Origin: Lacrimispora amygdalina
Lineage (GTDB): Bacteria > Bacillota > Clostridia > Lachnospirales > Lachnospiraceae
Direction of reading: 5' to 3'
Length of the DNA stretch: 40,772 bases
Assembly (NCBI RefSeq): GCF_003432035.1
Contig: NZ_QOHO01000088.1
Location: 1-40,772, forward strand
Shown one piece after another: positions 32,989 to 40,772 of this stretch (positions are counted from its first letter, which is position 1; each line of letters starts with the position of its first letter). The notes beneath the pieces were generated by a model, which saw only the letters and a program-made list of their open reading frames with translations, searched no databases and was not told where the DNA came from. The position numbers and the translations under genes were made by a program.

Positions 32989-34299
32989 TTGAATTTTTTT
33001 TCATCATGGTTTTATAATGAGGATATCGCTCATAATATCGTCTTAACAGTGTTGTATGGCTGGATTTTATATCAATTATGTTTGTTAACTTATAAGCGCA
33101 TAAATAATACAACAGAAGAAAGAAAATATTATTATTTTCGCAAATTGTTCCTGCTTTTATTGATTTATTTTATATTAGGTGAAATTATTTTTTTATCACT
33201 TAGAAAACATTTTTTTCTAAACTGGATTCCCAGTGGCTGGTTTTTGCAAGACATCACCCTATATATTATTTATTCTGTTATGGTTTTCAGCTGTCTATTA
33301 TTTCTAATAAAACGGGTAAAAAAGATTTTAAAGAGAGAAAAGAATATAAAGGATACAATTTGGGGCATTATTTTAATTCTTTTCTCGGAATTCCTGATCG
33401 GTTCGTTTGTACTGATTGCATTTAACGGTGCGCTTAGTAATGTCAGGGTTGAATTGGAATCCCCAACCATATTAGTGGGTGAAAGTAATAATGCATTAGT
33501 AATTAATAAAATGAGAATGGTGCTTCCAAACGGGGTAGAACGTGGTATTACAACAAACACTGTTAAGTTTACACTTGTTGCAGTAAACTTAAAGGATGGG
33601 AGTAAGTGCTGGACGCGTCTGTCGGGCTGGCAGGAGTATCTCGTAGGGGAAAGCACCAATGGACTTCTTATTGTAAACAATAAAAAAAAGGTGCTTAACT
33701 TTATAAATCCCAAAACAGGCAAAGTAGACATTACAGAAAAAGAATGGGTAGAAAGAATTCCAGAGCTGAAAGACAATTTAAGTTATAATCAAAATGATTC
33801 TTACCTTGCAACAGAAGATGAATTATATATATATGCATTAGACGGAAAGTATTATAAAGTGAATATGGTTGATAATTCGGTAACAGAAAGTCCTGATTAT
33901 AACAAGATTTTGTCCCAACGGTTTTCTGATTCAAACAACATCAGCGGGCTGTCAGGTGAGGATTTGCAGTGGGTTGCAGAAGCATGTACCACTTATTATT
34001 CAGATTTGTTGGATGTGAACATTTTATGGGCAGAGGATAGGAAAACAGCTCTCATTTCCTACCATCAAAAGAGAAACGATGACAAAATAAACGTTTCCAT
34101 GGTTTCACTGAACGAGCATTCCATAAAATGGACTACACCAATCGAGTACAGTTTTTCTGGCATGATGAATCATTCTATTTCGATATCAAAGGATGATGAC
34201 TGGTTTTATATCATTTCCAATGGAAACCTATATAAATTAAGTCAGGAAAACGGGAATATCGAATATGTTTATCAATATCGTTGGAATAAATTAAAATAA
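32989..34299 (+). CDS. Membrane protein with C-terminal propeller-like domain, function unknown
   Basis: The 436-residue product starts with TTG 32989, with GGGAGA 8 bases upstream. About four membrane helices occupy residues 15-165 (for example YFRKLFLLLLIYFILGEIIF). The rest is a beta-rich, presumably extracellular domain with repeated Trp/Tyr-containing strand motifs (LVAVNLKDGSKCWTRLSG, then WFYIISNGNLYKLSQENGN), resembling PQQ-like or PA2928-type propellers. I do not know its role. It lies next to, but is divergent from, the BlaI/BlaR1 pair. Confidence 0.7.
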   Translation: MNFFSSWFYNEDIAHNIVLTVLYGWILYQLCLLTYKRINNTTEERKYYYFRKLFLLLLIYFILGEIIFLSLRKHFFLNWIPSGWFLQDITLYIIYSVMVFSCLLFLIKRVKKILKREKNIKDTIWGIILILFSEFLIGSFVLIAFNGALSNVRVELESPTILVGESNNALVINKMRMVLPNGVERGITTNTVKFTLVAVNLKDGSKCWTRLSGWQEYLVGESTNGLLIVNNKKKVLNFINPKTGKVDITEKEWVERIPELKDNLSYNQNDSYLATEDELYIYALDGKYYKVNMVDNSVTESPDYNKILSQRFSDSNNISGLSGEDLQWVAEACTTYYSDLLDVNILWAEDRKTALISYHQKRNDDKINVSMVSLNEHSIKWTTPIEYSFSGMMNHSISISKDDDWFYIISNGNLYKLSQENGNIEYVYQYRWNKLK

Positions 34300-34527
34300 A
34301 GTCTTTTTTCCCTTGTCAATACTGCATATTCTTAGTTAAATTACATAAGCGGAATCATGCTGGCTGTTATAGAATTAGGGGAAAACATAGAAAAAAATAG
34401 TAATTTTGACGTTTTTAAATAAAATTGAAAAACAATATGGATTAATTACATGTTATATGATATATTTCATAATATTAGAAGAAATGTAATATGTTTCTAA
34501 TTAATTGAAAAATGGAGGATACAAAAG
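34300..34527 (+). other. AT-rich gap
   Basis: No gene is seen. A short inverted repeat, ATTAGAA (near 34476) and TTCTAAT (near 34497), lies upstream of the zinc-ribbon gene and could be an operator. Confidence 0.3.
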
Positions 34528-34815
34528 ATGTATTGTAAAAATTGTGCCAAAGAGATTGATGACAAAGAAGCTGTATGTCCGCACTGCGGAGTTGCTCAGA
34601 CACCTCAGGAGGTAGATAATGGCGGTTTTGGCTGGGGGCTTTTAGGCTGCTGCGTTCCACTCGTCGGTTTAATTCTGTTTCTGGTTTGGAAAGGAACGAA
34701 ACCGAAGACTGCAAAAGCTGCAGGTTTAGGTGCTTTAATTAGTGTTATTTTAAGCGTTGTGATAATTGCATTAATTTTTGGTCTTGGAATTATGAGTGCA
34801 GTAGCGGGTTATTAA
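34528..34815 (+). CDS. Small zinc-ribbon membrane protein
   Basis: The product is 95 residues. The N-terminal zinc ribbon has Cys3, Cys6, Cys18 and Cys21 (CKNC...CPHC). Two membrane helices follow (about 37-55 and 68-92). GGAGG lies 8 bases before the ATG. Proteins of this plan are common in Firmicutes with unknown roles. It is probably co-transcribed with the DUF2085 gene 14 bases downstream. Confidence 0.8.
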   Translation: MYCKNCAKEIDDKEAVCPHCGVAQTPQEVDNGGFGWGLLGCCVPLVGLILFLVWKGTKPKTAKAAGLGALISVILSVVIIALIFGLGIMSAVAGY

Positions 34816-34829
34816 ACCTGGCGGCTCGT

Positions 34830-35189
34830 ATGAGTAGTTTTTTTTACCGATGGCTTCCAATTTTCTTTGGATGCCATTGCAGGGCGGAACGTTCATTTTT
34901 TCTGAATGGAAGGCAGTTTCCTATTTGTGCACGATGTACCGGCGAATTGGTGGGGATCTTAATTTTAGGAATAACCTATGGTATCTATCACCCACAAATT
35001 TTATATGCCGTACTAATTATGATCCCCATGATAATTGATGGTGGGATTCAATTACTAACCACATACGAAAGCACCAATATCAGGAGATTCCTGACGGGTT
35101 TATTTTTTGGGTATGGTCTCTTTTATCTATTTGTAACAAGTATGATTGCTACATATTGGTATGGATATCATTTCGCAAAAATGCTTTGA
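34830..35189 (+). CDS. DUF2085 family membrane protein
   Basis: The protein is 119 residues with the DUF2085 cysteine signature CHCRAERSFFLNGRQFPICA and RCTGELVG, followed by three membrane helices. The family is conserved in Firmicutes, often next to zinc-ribbon proteins as here, and its function is unknown. The ribosome site is weak, so translation may be coupled to the upstream gene. Confidence 0.85.
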   Translation: MSSFFYRWLPIFFGCHCRAERSFFLNGRQFPICARCTGELVGILILGITYGIYHPQILYAVLIMIPMIIDGGIQLLTTYESTNIRRFLTGLFFGYGLFYLFVTSMIATYWYGYHFAKML

Positions 35190-35565
35190 AACAGATTCTT
35201 GACATAAGATCCTGTAACCATATCAGGGAAAATAAAAAAGGCAGGGACGGATACGAAAACGATAAGGCATGATTTGCTGGAGAGTTATGTTCAGCAGAAT
35301 ATATACGTTACCACATTGTATCAGTGTTCTGACCTGTCTTTTTAATCGTTTCTTAAGTTTGTAAACGGTTGTCATATCCAAACCAATAGATACTCTGTAT
35401 TGGTTTTCTGTAAATATTCTTAGTTCATATTAAAAATTCGGTTCGTATTAAAAATATCTCCCCCCAGTAACCACATTCGCTCTGTTTTTATGAAAGAAAA
35501 AGAAGCATCTATGATATAATGGTACAAAGATAAAATATCCATATAAACCGGAAGGAGAATTGTTT
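35190..35565 (+). other. Gap with a coding remnant and a promoter
   Basis: An open frame from about 35215 to the TAA near 35345 (reading TIRHDLLESYVQQN) looks like the end of a lost gene of unknown family. TGATATAAT (35512-35520) is an extended -10 for the acetyltransferase gene. GGAAGGAG follows as the ribosome site. Confidence 0.45.
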
Positions 35566-36501
35566 ATGGGAAAAATCATAGAGGAACCCTCTATCAGGCT
35601 GAAAAGCAGTATCAATCGCCAAGATTATGAATCAATACAGAATCTTGAGGCACAATGTACACAAAACGATGCAATCACTCTGAAACTTGAGCTTGACTAT
35701 AAACTGAGTGATGGTGAAAACAGCATGTCTGAAAATGGCATTTCCGACATAAATGAATTCCTGTACTTTGATGGCGGGAAATTAATCGGATACATGGGAA
35801 TATGCTGTTTTGGAGGCATATCACAGCCGCTGGAGATTACCGGAATGGTACACCCCCTTTATCGGCGTCAGGGAATTTTTTCAAAACTGTGTGAATTGGT
35901 TATGGTGGAATGCAGGAGAAGGAACGCAGGCTGTATTCTTGCTTTGTGTGATAAAAAGTCTGATTCAGGCCAGAAGTTTTTACAAAAGGCGGGAGCGGTC
36001 TATCAATATTCTGAGTTTGAGATGTATCTGAATGATGAAATTTATGAAGCTATGGAAAAGCAGGAACCCTCTGGCATCACGTTCCGAAAAGCAATCAATG
36101 CAGATGCTTTAGAGATAGCCAGGCAAAACACGATTTATTTTGGCGACGCTGCTGTGGAAGATGGGGATGCTGTGAATCGTGATATCCTTCTGCCGGAAGA
36201 GGAAGAAAAACGGGGTATGACGATGTATATTGCAGAAAAAGATGACAGGATAATCGGGAAGGTGAACATACAGATGTCTGAGTCAGGAACCGGAGGAATC
36301 TATGGGCTGGGCGTTCTGCCGGAGGAGCGCAAAAAAGGATTTGGAAGAGCAGTACTGACTCATGCAGTAGAAAAATTGAAAGATGCAAAAGCAGCAAAGA
36401 TTATGCTTCAGGTTGCGGCCGAAAATGCTGCAGCTCTAAGCCTTTACAAATCCTGCGGATTTCAGGAAACGTCGGTTATGGACTATTTTGAGTTAAAGTA
36501 A
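35566..36501 (+). CDS. Double-domain GNAT N-acetyltransferase
   Basis: From ATG 35566 (AGGAG nine bases before it; an upstream TTG is too close) the protein has 311 residues. Two GNAT folds are in tandem. The first, about 10-150, has VHPLYRRQGIFSKL as its acetyl-CoA loop. The second, about 165-311, has GLGVLPEERKKGFGRAVLTH and ends AALSLYKSCGFQE. The C-terminal domain has the best catalytic features. The substrate is unknown. An MFS transporter gene follows 22 bases downstream, suggesting a former two-gene unit. Confidence 0.88.
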   Translation: MGKIIEEPSIRLKSSINRQDYESIQNLEAQCTQNDAITLKLELDYKLSDGENSMSENGISDINEFLYFDGGKLIGYMGICCFGGISQPLEITGMVHPLYRRQGIFSKLCELVMVECRRRNAGCILALCDKKSDSGQKFLQKAGAVYQYSEFEMYLNDEIYEAMEKQEPSGITFRKAINADALEIARQNTIYFGDAAVEDGDAVNRDILLPEEEEKRGMTMYIAEKDDRIIGKVNIQMSESGTGGIYGLGVLPEERKKGFGRAVLTHAVEKLKDAKAAKIMLQVAAENAAALSLYKSCGFQETSVMDYFELK

Positions 36502-36523
36502 ATAACTTTAAATGGAGAATCAA

Positions 36524-36840
36524 GTGAATATTACACAAAAATTAAAAGTTCTGTGGAAACATCCACTAATTGAATTATTAAAAAATAACAAGGGAAATCC
36601 AAGAACACTGATTTTTATGGAGCCCCTCTGGGGGATTCCGTATAATCTAATTGCACCTTTTGCCACACTGTATATGTATACCCAGGGGATAACGGACGTT
36701 CAGATCGGGTTAATTCTGTCTGTCTCTATGGTGGTTCAGGTGCTTTTTTCCTTCTTCGGAGGGATCATTACCGATAAGCTGGGACGCAAATTCACAACCA
36801 TGATGGGGGATTTCTTTGGCTGGAGTGTTGCCTGTGTTGT
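36524..36840 (+). pseudogene. MFS transporter, N-terminal part
   Basis: GTG 36524 with GGAG six bases before it is the likely start (ATG 36512 lacks a site). The frame encodes helices 1-3 and the MFS motif A loop, GGIITDKLGRKFTTMMGD. Homology ends after WSVACVV near 36840, where the strand of the rest of the gene is flipped. The frame stops at 36853. Confidence 0.85.
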
Positions 36841-37400
36841 ATTCCAATCATAAAAATAAGCATCACTGCCGCATTCAAAATCGGGAAAAAAGCAAGATAG
36901 CGGTTTTCTATACCCAGCCTTTGTGTTACATACAGACTGAAAAAGCTGGTACTGACAAGGTTTGCTATATGTAAAATTACAGAGACAGTCAACACTTTCA
37001 TAATGTCTTTATTCATCAGCACTTTGGGGATTAAATTCTTGTATTCAAATAGCATCTTTAAAACAGAGTTATCTTTTGTTTCAGCCATACGGATCTTCCC
37101 CTGCCGGGTTTCTTCACAATACCGAAAAGTAACAATCACCTTAATCAGCATATTCAGTGCGAAAACAAAATATAAAACACGGACAACCGGAACCACGGTA
37201 AAAGAGTTGATCAACAATCCTGAAATTGGTGCAAAAAAGATTGCAATCAGCCCGCCTATGTTCACCCAGGTATAGATTCCTATTAAATCTTTGGAATCAG
37301 CATCTTCAATCAGCAGGCAGTACCATGCCGTCTGGTTTATCTGTTCAAAGCTGTTAAATAAAACTGCGGTTAAAAAAAACCAGAAGTTATCCGAAACAGC
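36841..37400 (-). pseudogene. MFS transporter, middle segment in inverted orientation
   Basis: On the minus strand, the sequence from about 37400 reads AVSDNFWFFLTAVLFNSFEQ and continues through WVNIGGLIAIFFAPISGLL to LNAAVMLIFMIGI near 36841. It continues the N-terminal part logically at helix 3-4 and covers helices 4 to about 8. It is therefore the same gene with its middle third flipped. Confidence 0.85.
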
Positions 37401-37624
37401 CCCCCGGAGAGAGGGCTCGCATTAATGCTTTGATTATGTCCTTTACCATTGCATTTGCATCGCCTTTTGGCTACTTAGCCGGTTGGCTGTCAAGCATTGA
37501 CCGCCGTCTTCCTTTTGTATTTACATTTTCTATTTATATCATAGCAATTATTATTGTTGGACGTATCCGTGATCCTGAATTTTCTGGTGATAATGAAGCA
37601 GCTGATGATTGGAATAAGGGATGA
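37401..37624 (+). pseudogene. MFS transporter, C-terminal part
   Basis: The plus strand resumes with PGERARINALIMSFTIAF and SPFGYLAGWLSSIDRRLPFV, the last helices of the same transporter type, to the stop at 37622-37624. Roughly 50 residues expected between the middle segment and this part are missing. Confidence 0.8.
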
Positions 37625-37625
37625 T

Positions 37626-37775
37626 ACAGGTAAGCGGTTTGTTTTTGCAGATGCAGACAGGACGAATTCGTTGAAGGCTGTATTAAGATATTTGTTTTAT
37701 GATTTTCACGCAATCATGAATAATGAACTGACCTTTTCATTTCAGCCATGGTTTTTCGATAACATGAACATTTAA
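37626..37775 (+). pseudogene. Unassigned C-terminal fragment
   Basis: The frame reads VFADADRTNSLKAVLRYLFY and then ELTFSFQPWFFDNMNI to the stop at 37773-37775. It looks like the end of a transglutaminase-like or related protein, but I am unsure. The rest of the gap to 37933 shows nothing recognisable. Confidence 0.35.
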
Positions 37776-37933
37776 GCAGGCAGGATTTCCGTCCGCTTGT
37801 AGGTGATGGTGACAATGAAACGCATGCTGAATGCTTAGGGGAGAAGTAACTACGCACATGATTCTGTTTTCTTACATATAATGTCAGGAAAATACGGCGG
37901 GTAATGCCGGTAATATGTATTGAGGAAGAAGTC

Positions 37934-39016
37934 ATGGTTAACCGGTGTTTTATCACATTAAGCCACAAGGATTATATCCGGAATGGTATACTTAACTCTC
38001 AGAACTCTTCATTCCAGATTCAGAATATTGCAGAAAACCTTCAGATACCCTGGGCAGTGGATATCAGCGAAGATGGCAGGATGTTCTTTACGGAGCGCAG
38101 CGGAAACCTGCGTGTCATAGAAAACGGGACATTAAATCCGGTGCCGGTGTATACATTCGGCCCACCTTTTGTCAGTACCGGAGAGGGCGGGCTTATGGGT
38201 CTTGCTTTGGACAGGGATTTTCTTTCAAACGGATACATCTATCTTATGTATACCTATAATGAAAACGGAGGGATTTACAGCCGTGTAGTACGCATGCACA
38301 TCGAGGGCAATACCGCATTCGGGGAGGAAATTCTTTTGGATAAAATTCCGGCAGGCCGGTTCCATAACGGCGGAAGGATAAAAATTGGCCCCGATGGTTA
38401 CCTGTATATAACTGCAGGAGATGCGGGTAACCGTGATCTTGCACAGGATATAAACAGTCTGGCAGGTAAAATCCTGCGGATTGGGACAGATGGAAGTATC
38501 CCGTCTGATAACCCCTTTCAAGGTTCACCGGTTTATGCCCTGGGACTCAGAAATCCCCAGGGCCTGGCCTGGAATGACAGAAATATACTATATGCATCGG
38601 ATCATGGAGAAACAGCCCATGATGAAATTAATATCATACTGCCGGGTGGAAATTATGGCTGGCCTTTGGTTACAGGTGACGAGGAAATGCAGGGATATGA
38701 TTTTATTAATCCTGTCATACAAAGCGGGAATGATACCTGGGCCCCTGCAGGAATGGTCTTCGTAACCGGCAGTCCCCGGAATGGCCAGCTTATGGTATCA
38801 ACACTCCGGGGGAGTGTACTCCTGGCAATCACGTTCGACCAATCCGGGACACAAGTAGTTAATATGGAACGGTTATTGCAGAACGATTACGGACGGTTAA
38901 GGGAGGCTTATCAGGCAAGGGACGGTTCCATATATCTTACTACCAGCAACATGGATGGCAGAGGGCTTTCCAATCCCCATGATGATAAAATCCTCAGGCT
39001 GGTACCCCGCATGTAA
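37934..39016 (+). CDS. PQQ-type glucose/sorbosone dehydrogenase-like propeller protein
   Basis: From ATG 37934, behind GAGGAAG, the protein has 360 residues. The beta-propeller of the GSDH family is clear: IPWAVDISEDGRMFFTERSG, GEGGLMGLALDRDF, HNGGRIKIGPDGYLYITAGD, LRNPQGLAWN, SDHGETAHDEINIILPGGNYGWP, and PAGMVFVTGS. The catalytic-type His in RFHNGGR and Arg in GLRNPQG are kept. Family members are usually exported, but no signal peptide is visible, and the first 25 residues (MVNRCFITLSHKDY) look foreign. The 5' end may have been replaced, since the region just upstream is full of fragments. Confidence 0.85.
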   Translation: MVNRCFITLSHKDYIRNGILNSQNSSFQIQNIAENLQIPWAVDISEDGRMFFTERSGNLRVIENGTLNPVPVYTFGPPFVSTGEGGLMGLALDRDFLSNGYIYLMYTYNENGGIYSRVVRMHIEGNTAFGEEILLDKIPAGRFHNGGRIKIGPDGYLYITAGDAGNRDLAQDINSLAGKILRIGTDGSIPSDNPFQGSPVYALGLRNPQGLAWNDRNILYASDHGETAHDEINIILPGGNYGWPLVTGDEEMQGYDFINPVIQSGNDTWAPAGMVFVTGSPRNGQLMVSTLRGSVLLAITFDQSGTQVVNMERLLQNDYGRLREAYQARDGSIYLTTSNMDGRGLSNPHDDKILRLVPRM

Positions 39017-39029
39017 TAGCAGCATTACC

Positions 39030-39368
39030 TTACTTACTTTTATCGCGAAGTATATGCTGTAATATTGCTATAATAAACGCGGCAAGTAAGGAATTCAGGA
39101 AACCACCCATATTCACACTGGATACAAAACTGTCTGCTATCATAATGGTCCAGGCATTTACAACAAAGGTAAACAATCCGAAGGTTATAATACTGAAAGG
39201 CAGGGTAAGAAGCAGAATCAAAGGTTTTATAAACAGGTTAACCACTAATAATACCAAGCCTAAAACAAGCAGGGCAGGGATGCTATGAATTGTAATCGTA
39301 TCAATAGCCATGGATAACAGATAGATTGTTGCAACAATGGATAAATATTTTGATAAAAGTTTAGACAT
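39030..39368 (-). CDS. Four-TM holin-like (YvlD / PF04020) membrane protein
   Basis: The product is 112 residues, almost entirely hydrophobic, with four helices (about 8-26, 31-48, 50-74, 88-105). The LVVNLFIKPLILLLTLPFSI and TFGLFTFVVNAW motifs are typical of the family annotated as phage holin. In Bacillus the homologue YvlD sits in an envelope-stress operon, and here it is last in a similar operon. No prophage genes are nearby, so a lysis role is unlikely. A GGAGG site precedes the ATG. Confidence 0.88.
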   Translation of the reverse strand: MSKLLSKYLSIVATIYLLSMAIDTITIHSIPALLVLGLVLLVVNLFIKPLILLLTLPFSIITFGLFTFVVNAWTIMIADSFVSSVNMGGFLNSLLAAFIIAILQHILRDKSK

Positions 39369-39389
39369 AGTACCTCCATAGAATAAGCG

Positions 39390-39701
39390 TTATCTGATTA
39401 TAACGGATACCTTAACATTTTCAACGTCAACATTTACAAGTTCATAAGACTCGCTGCAAACCAGAGAATCCATCAGATTGGTCAGCCCTTTCATCAGTGA
39501 TCTCAATGCATGAACCGGGAAGGAAGAGGAGCTTGTTAACTGCTGCTTAGGCACAAAGAAGCATACCACATCAAATATGTCAATTACGCAGTCAAGCAGC
39601 TCTCCGAAAGCATACAAAGATATGGGTAAATTAAGATAGAAATGCTTGCCGCCACTAATATTCACTTTAACCCATAAGACGCGTAATACCTTAGTCAACA
39701 T
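39390..39701 (-). CDS. Hypothetical protein, distant paralogue of the upstream SHOCT-like protein
   Basis: The product is 103 residues and starts within the end of the upstream gene (11-base overlap), so translation is coupled. I recognise no named family. It aligns in outline with the second half of its neighbour: a KVLRVLWVKV strand, an NLPISLYAFGEL block matching NVPLRLLTTIGEI, and a final VNVDVENVKVSV strand matching VDVEAWDEASKSMIMVKV. This suggests an old duplication without the SHOCT head. Confidence 0.65.
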   Translation of the reverse strand: MLTKVLRVLWVKVNISGGKHFYLNLPISLYAFGELLDCVIDIFDVVCFFVPKQQLTSSSSFPVHALRSLMKGLTNLMDSLVCSESYELVNVDVENVKVSVIIR

Positions 39702-40134
39702 AAACCTTCACCATAATCATCGACTTACTGGCCTCATCCCATGCTTCAACATCCACGATGCTGGGGTCATCCAGTGTGCCGTTGATGATTTCCTCAATTA
39801 TTTTTGCAAAATCAATATTCGAGATATTGACGCCTTTTGTTTCCATATTTCTGCGGGCATCTTCCGGTATAATAGCTGTCATTTTATCAGCAATTTCTCC
39901 TATGGTTGTTAATAGCCTTAAGGGAACATTGACACTAACGTTCACAGCCTTATTATCAGATGTTACTCTGACTTTTAAAAATTTATATTTGTGGTTAGCA
40001 GTACCTGTGATTGCTGTTGTCTGCTCAGGAGCAGATTCACTTGTAACATTCAATGCATCTAATAACTCCATTCCTTCGGCTGCTGTGATCAGTCCCTTTT
40101 CAATCATTTCTAATATTTTTTTTTGTTCGCTCAT
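39691..40134 (-). CDS. SHOCT-like domain protein of an envelope-stress type operon
   Basis: The product is 147 residues. Residues 1-30 (KKILEMIEKGLITAAEGMEL) form the short SHOCT-like head, which occurs at the N-terminus of YvlB-type proteins. The rest is an alpha/beta domain with VRVTSDNKAVNVSVNVPLRLL. AGGGAGG lies 7 bases before the ATG. It lies between DUF2089 and the holin-like gene. Its role is unknown, perhaps protein-protein contact in a membrane stress response. Confidence 0.8.
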   Translation of the reverse strand: MSEQKKILEMIEKGLITAAEGMELLDALNVTSESAPEQTTAITGTANHKYKFLKVRVTSDNKAVNVSVNVPLRLLTTIGEIADKMTAIIPEDARRNMETKGVNISNIDFAKIIEEIINGTLDDPSIVDVEAWDEASKSMIMVKVYVD

Positions 40135-40193
40135 GATAAAACCTCCCTTATATAATATGATACTTTTTCTGATTTAGATGATATTACGGCGGC

Positions 40194-40583
40194 TTATAAA
40201 TTCTTTAGCTTTTCCGTCGCTTCTTTCGGTGTGATTTCCCCTTTTGATAGCTGATCAAGAATTACATTCCTGGTATTCACTTTGTCGTTGTTCTCTTTTA
40301 AAGTTTCTTTGGCAGAAACCTCATAACCAAGACCTCTGATCACCGAGTCAAGTTTACCGCGGACAGTTGGATAGGAGATACCCAGTTCTTTTTCAACATC
40401 CTTGATATTGCCTCTGCATTTGATGAATACTTTTATAAATTCAAGATCCTCTTCAGGAAGACGGCAAAATTCACAGGGCTGGAAATCACCTTCGATGGTA
40501 GTGGAGCATTTGGGACAGCCTAATTTTGTTATGGAAAGTTTCTCTCCGCAGACAGGACATTTTCCTGGAGCTTTATATTTCAT
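40194..40583 (-). CDS. DUF2089 family protein, probable transcriptional regulator
   Basis: The product is 129 residues. The N-terminal zinc ribbon has two Cys pairs (CPVC, CPKC) and a third CEFC pair. A helix-turn-helix follows in GNIKDVEKELGISYPTVRGK. The C-terminal 20 residues (LDQLSKGEITPKEATEKLKN) resemble a SHOCT-like head, echoing the next gene. It is the first gene of the minus-strand operon and is probably its regulator. GAGGG lies before the ATG. Confidence 0.88.
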   Translation of the reverse strand: MKYKAPGKCPVCGEKLSITKLGCPKCSTTIEGDFQPCEFCRLPEEDLEFIKVFIKCRGNIKDVEKELGISYPTVRGKLDSVIRGLGYEVSAKETLKENNDKVNTRNVILDQLSKGEITPKEATEKLKNL

Positions 40584-40615
40584 ATACGATACCCTCTTTC
40601 TGTTCTTTCTGTTAC

Positions 40616-40644
40616 AATATACTACTAATATTAAATGATGTCAA
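40616..40644 (-). promoter_or_regulatory. Promoter of the DUF2089 operon
   Basis: On the minus strand TTGACA (40639-40644) and TATATT (40616-40621) are exactly 17 bases apart. The region beyond (to 40700) is rich in AATATT/TTAATATTA repeats, which could be regulator sites. Nothing else is seen to the window end. Confidence 0.8.
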
Positions 40645-40772
40645 TATATAAGTTAATATTATTAATATGATAATAAAAATATTTAATATATAAATTCAAA
40701 TATTTAATTATTTGTGCGTTCTGTCCATACCCAGCCAAATACAATAACCAGAAAAAGCTCCCTTCTTAATAT

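Noticed and set aside
34830-35038. Alternative open frame overlapping the DUF2085 gene
   Set aside because: The DUF2085 cysteine signature lies in the other frame, and the overlapping frame has no recognisable features.
36524-37624. Interpreting the flipped MFS segment as an active phase-variation switch
   Set aside because: No inverted repeats are visible at the junctions and part of the gene is missing at one of them, so a simple flip would not restore the protein.
39030-39368. Prophage or lysis cassette suggested by the holin-like protein
   Set aside because: No phage structural, endolysin or integrase genes adjoin it, and this family is commonly found in chromosomal envelope-stress operons.
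1-40772. CRISPR arrays, tRNA and rRNA genes
   Set aside because: No regularly spaced repeats, cloverleaf-like sequences or rRNA landmarks were found by eye; a dedicated scan could still reveal a short RNA.

Overview
The window looks like the chromosome of a low-GC Gram-positive anaerobe, most likely a Clostridia/Lachnospiraceae relative. Signs are AT-rich intergenic DNA, strong AGGAGG-type ribosome sites, frequent TTG and GTG starts, a c-di-AMP (ydaO-type) riboswitch, xanthine dehydrogenase and LUD remnants, and a BlaI/BlaR1 pair. No rRNA, tRNA or CRISPR array was seen. It is an accessory, strongly rearranged stretch in which intact operons alternate with broken genes.

Region 1 (1-8.4 kb) is a nested insertion-sequence cluster. 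An IS4-family element (5-1622) sits just upstream of a 3'-truncated IS1182-family transposase. That transposase fragment is joined to the C-terminal toxin domain of a polymorphic toxin, followed by an intact presumed immunity gene. Next is an IS3-family element (about 3844-7325) with a broken orfB, carrying a complete IS1182 element (5468-7286) inside the end of orfB. Beyond it lies a phosphoglucomutase gene that has lost its 5' third.

Region 2 (8.4-18.8 kb) is the best-preserved block. A c-di-AMP riboswitch and its terminator precede a vestigial gene, then a consensus promoter with a terminator-like leader. The operon that follows encodes a peptide-binding lipoprotein, two permeases, two ATPases, a dipeptide epimerase, a transglutaminase-like protein and a penicillin-binding-protein-like serine hydrolase. 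The likely role is uptake and breakdown of peptides, plausibly peptidoglycan-derived L-Ala-D-Glu peptides.

Region 3 (18.8-23.6 kb) is a possible small mobile or defence module. It holds a 771-residue STAND (NB-ARC plus TPR) ATPase, divergent from a 64-residue protein and a large serine recombinase. A LexA/DinR-like box overlaps the -35 element of the ATPase promoter, which suggests SOS control.

Region 4 (23.6-30.7 kb) mixes intact genes (VanZ-like, DUF5131, amidase, LUD-domain protein, TetR regulator) with fragments: xanthine dehydrogenase subunits, a second TetR gene, an old-yellow-enzyme N-terminus, and unidentified tails.

Region 5 (30.7-40.8 kb) holds a BlaI/BlaR1-DUF4825 sensor pair with a visible three-half-site operator, a membrane/propeller-like protein, a zinc-ribbon and DUF2085 membrane pair, and a double-GNAT acetyltransferase. 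It also holds an MFS transporter broken by inversion of its middle third, a PQQ-type sugar dehydrogenase, and a minus-strand operon (DUF2089, SHOCT-like protein, a distant paralogue, four-TM holin-like protein) resembling envelope-stress operons.
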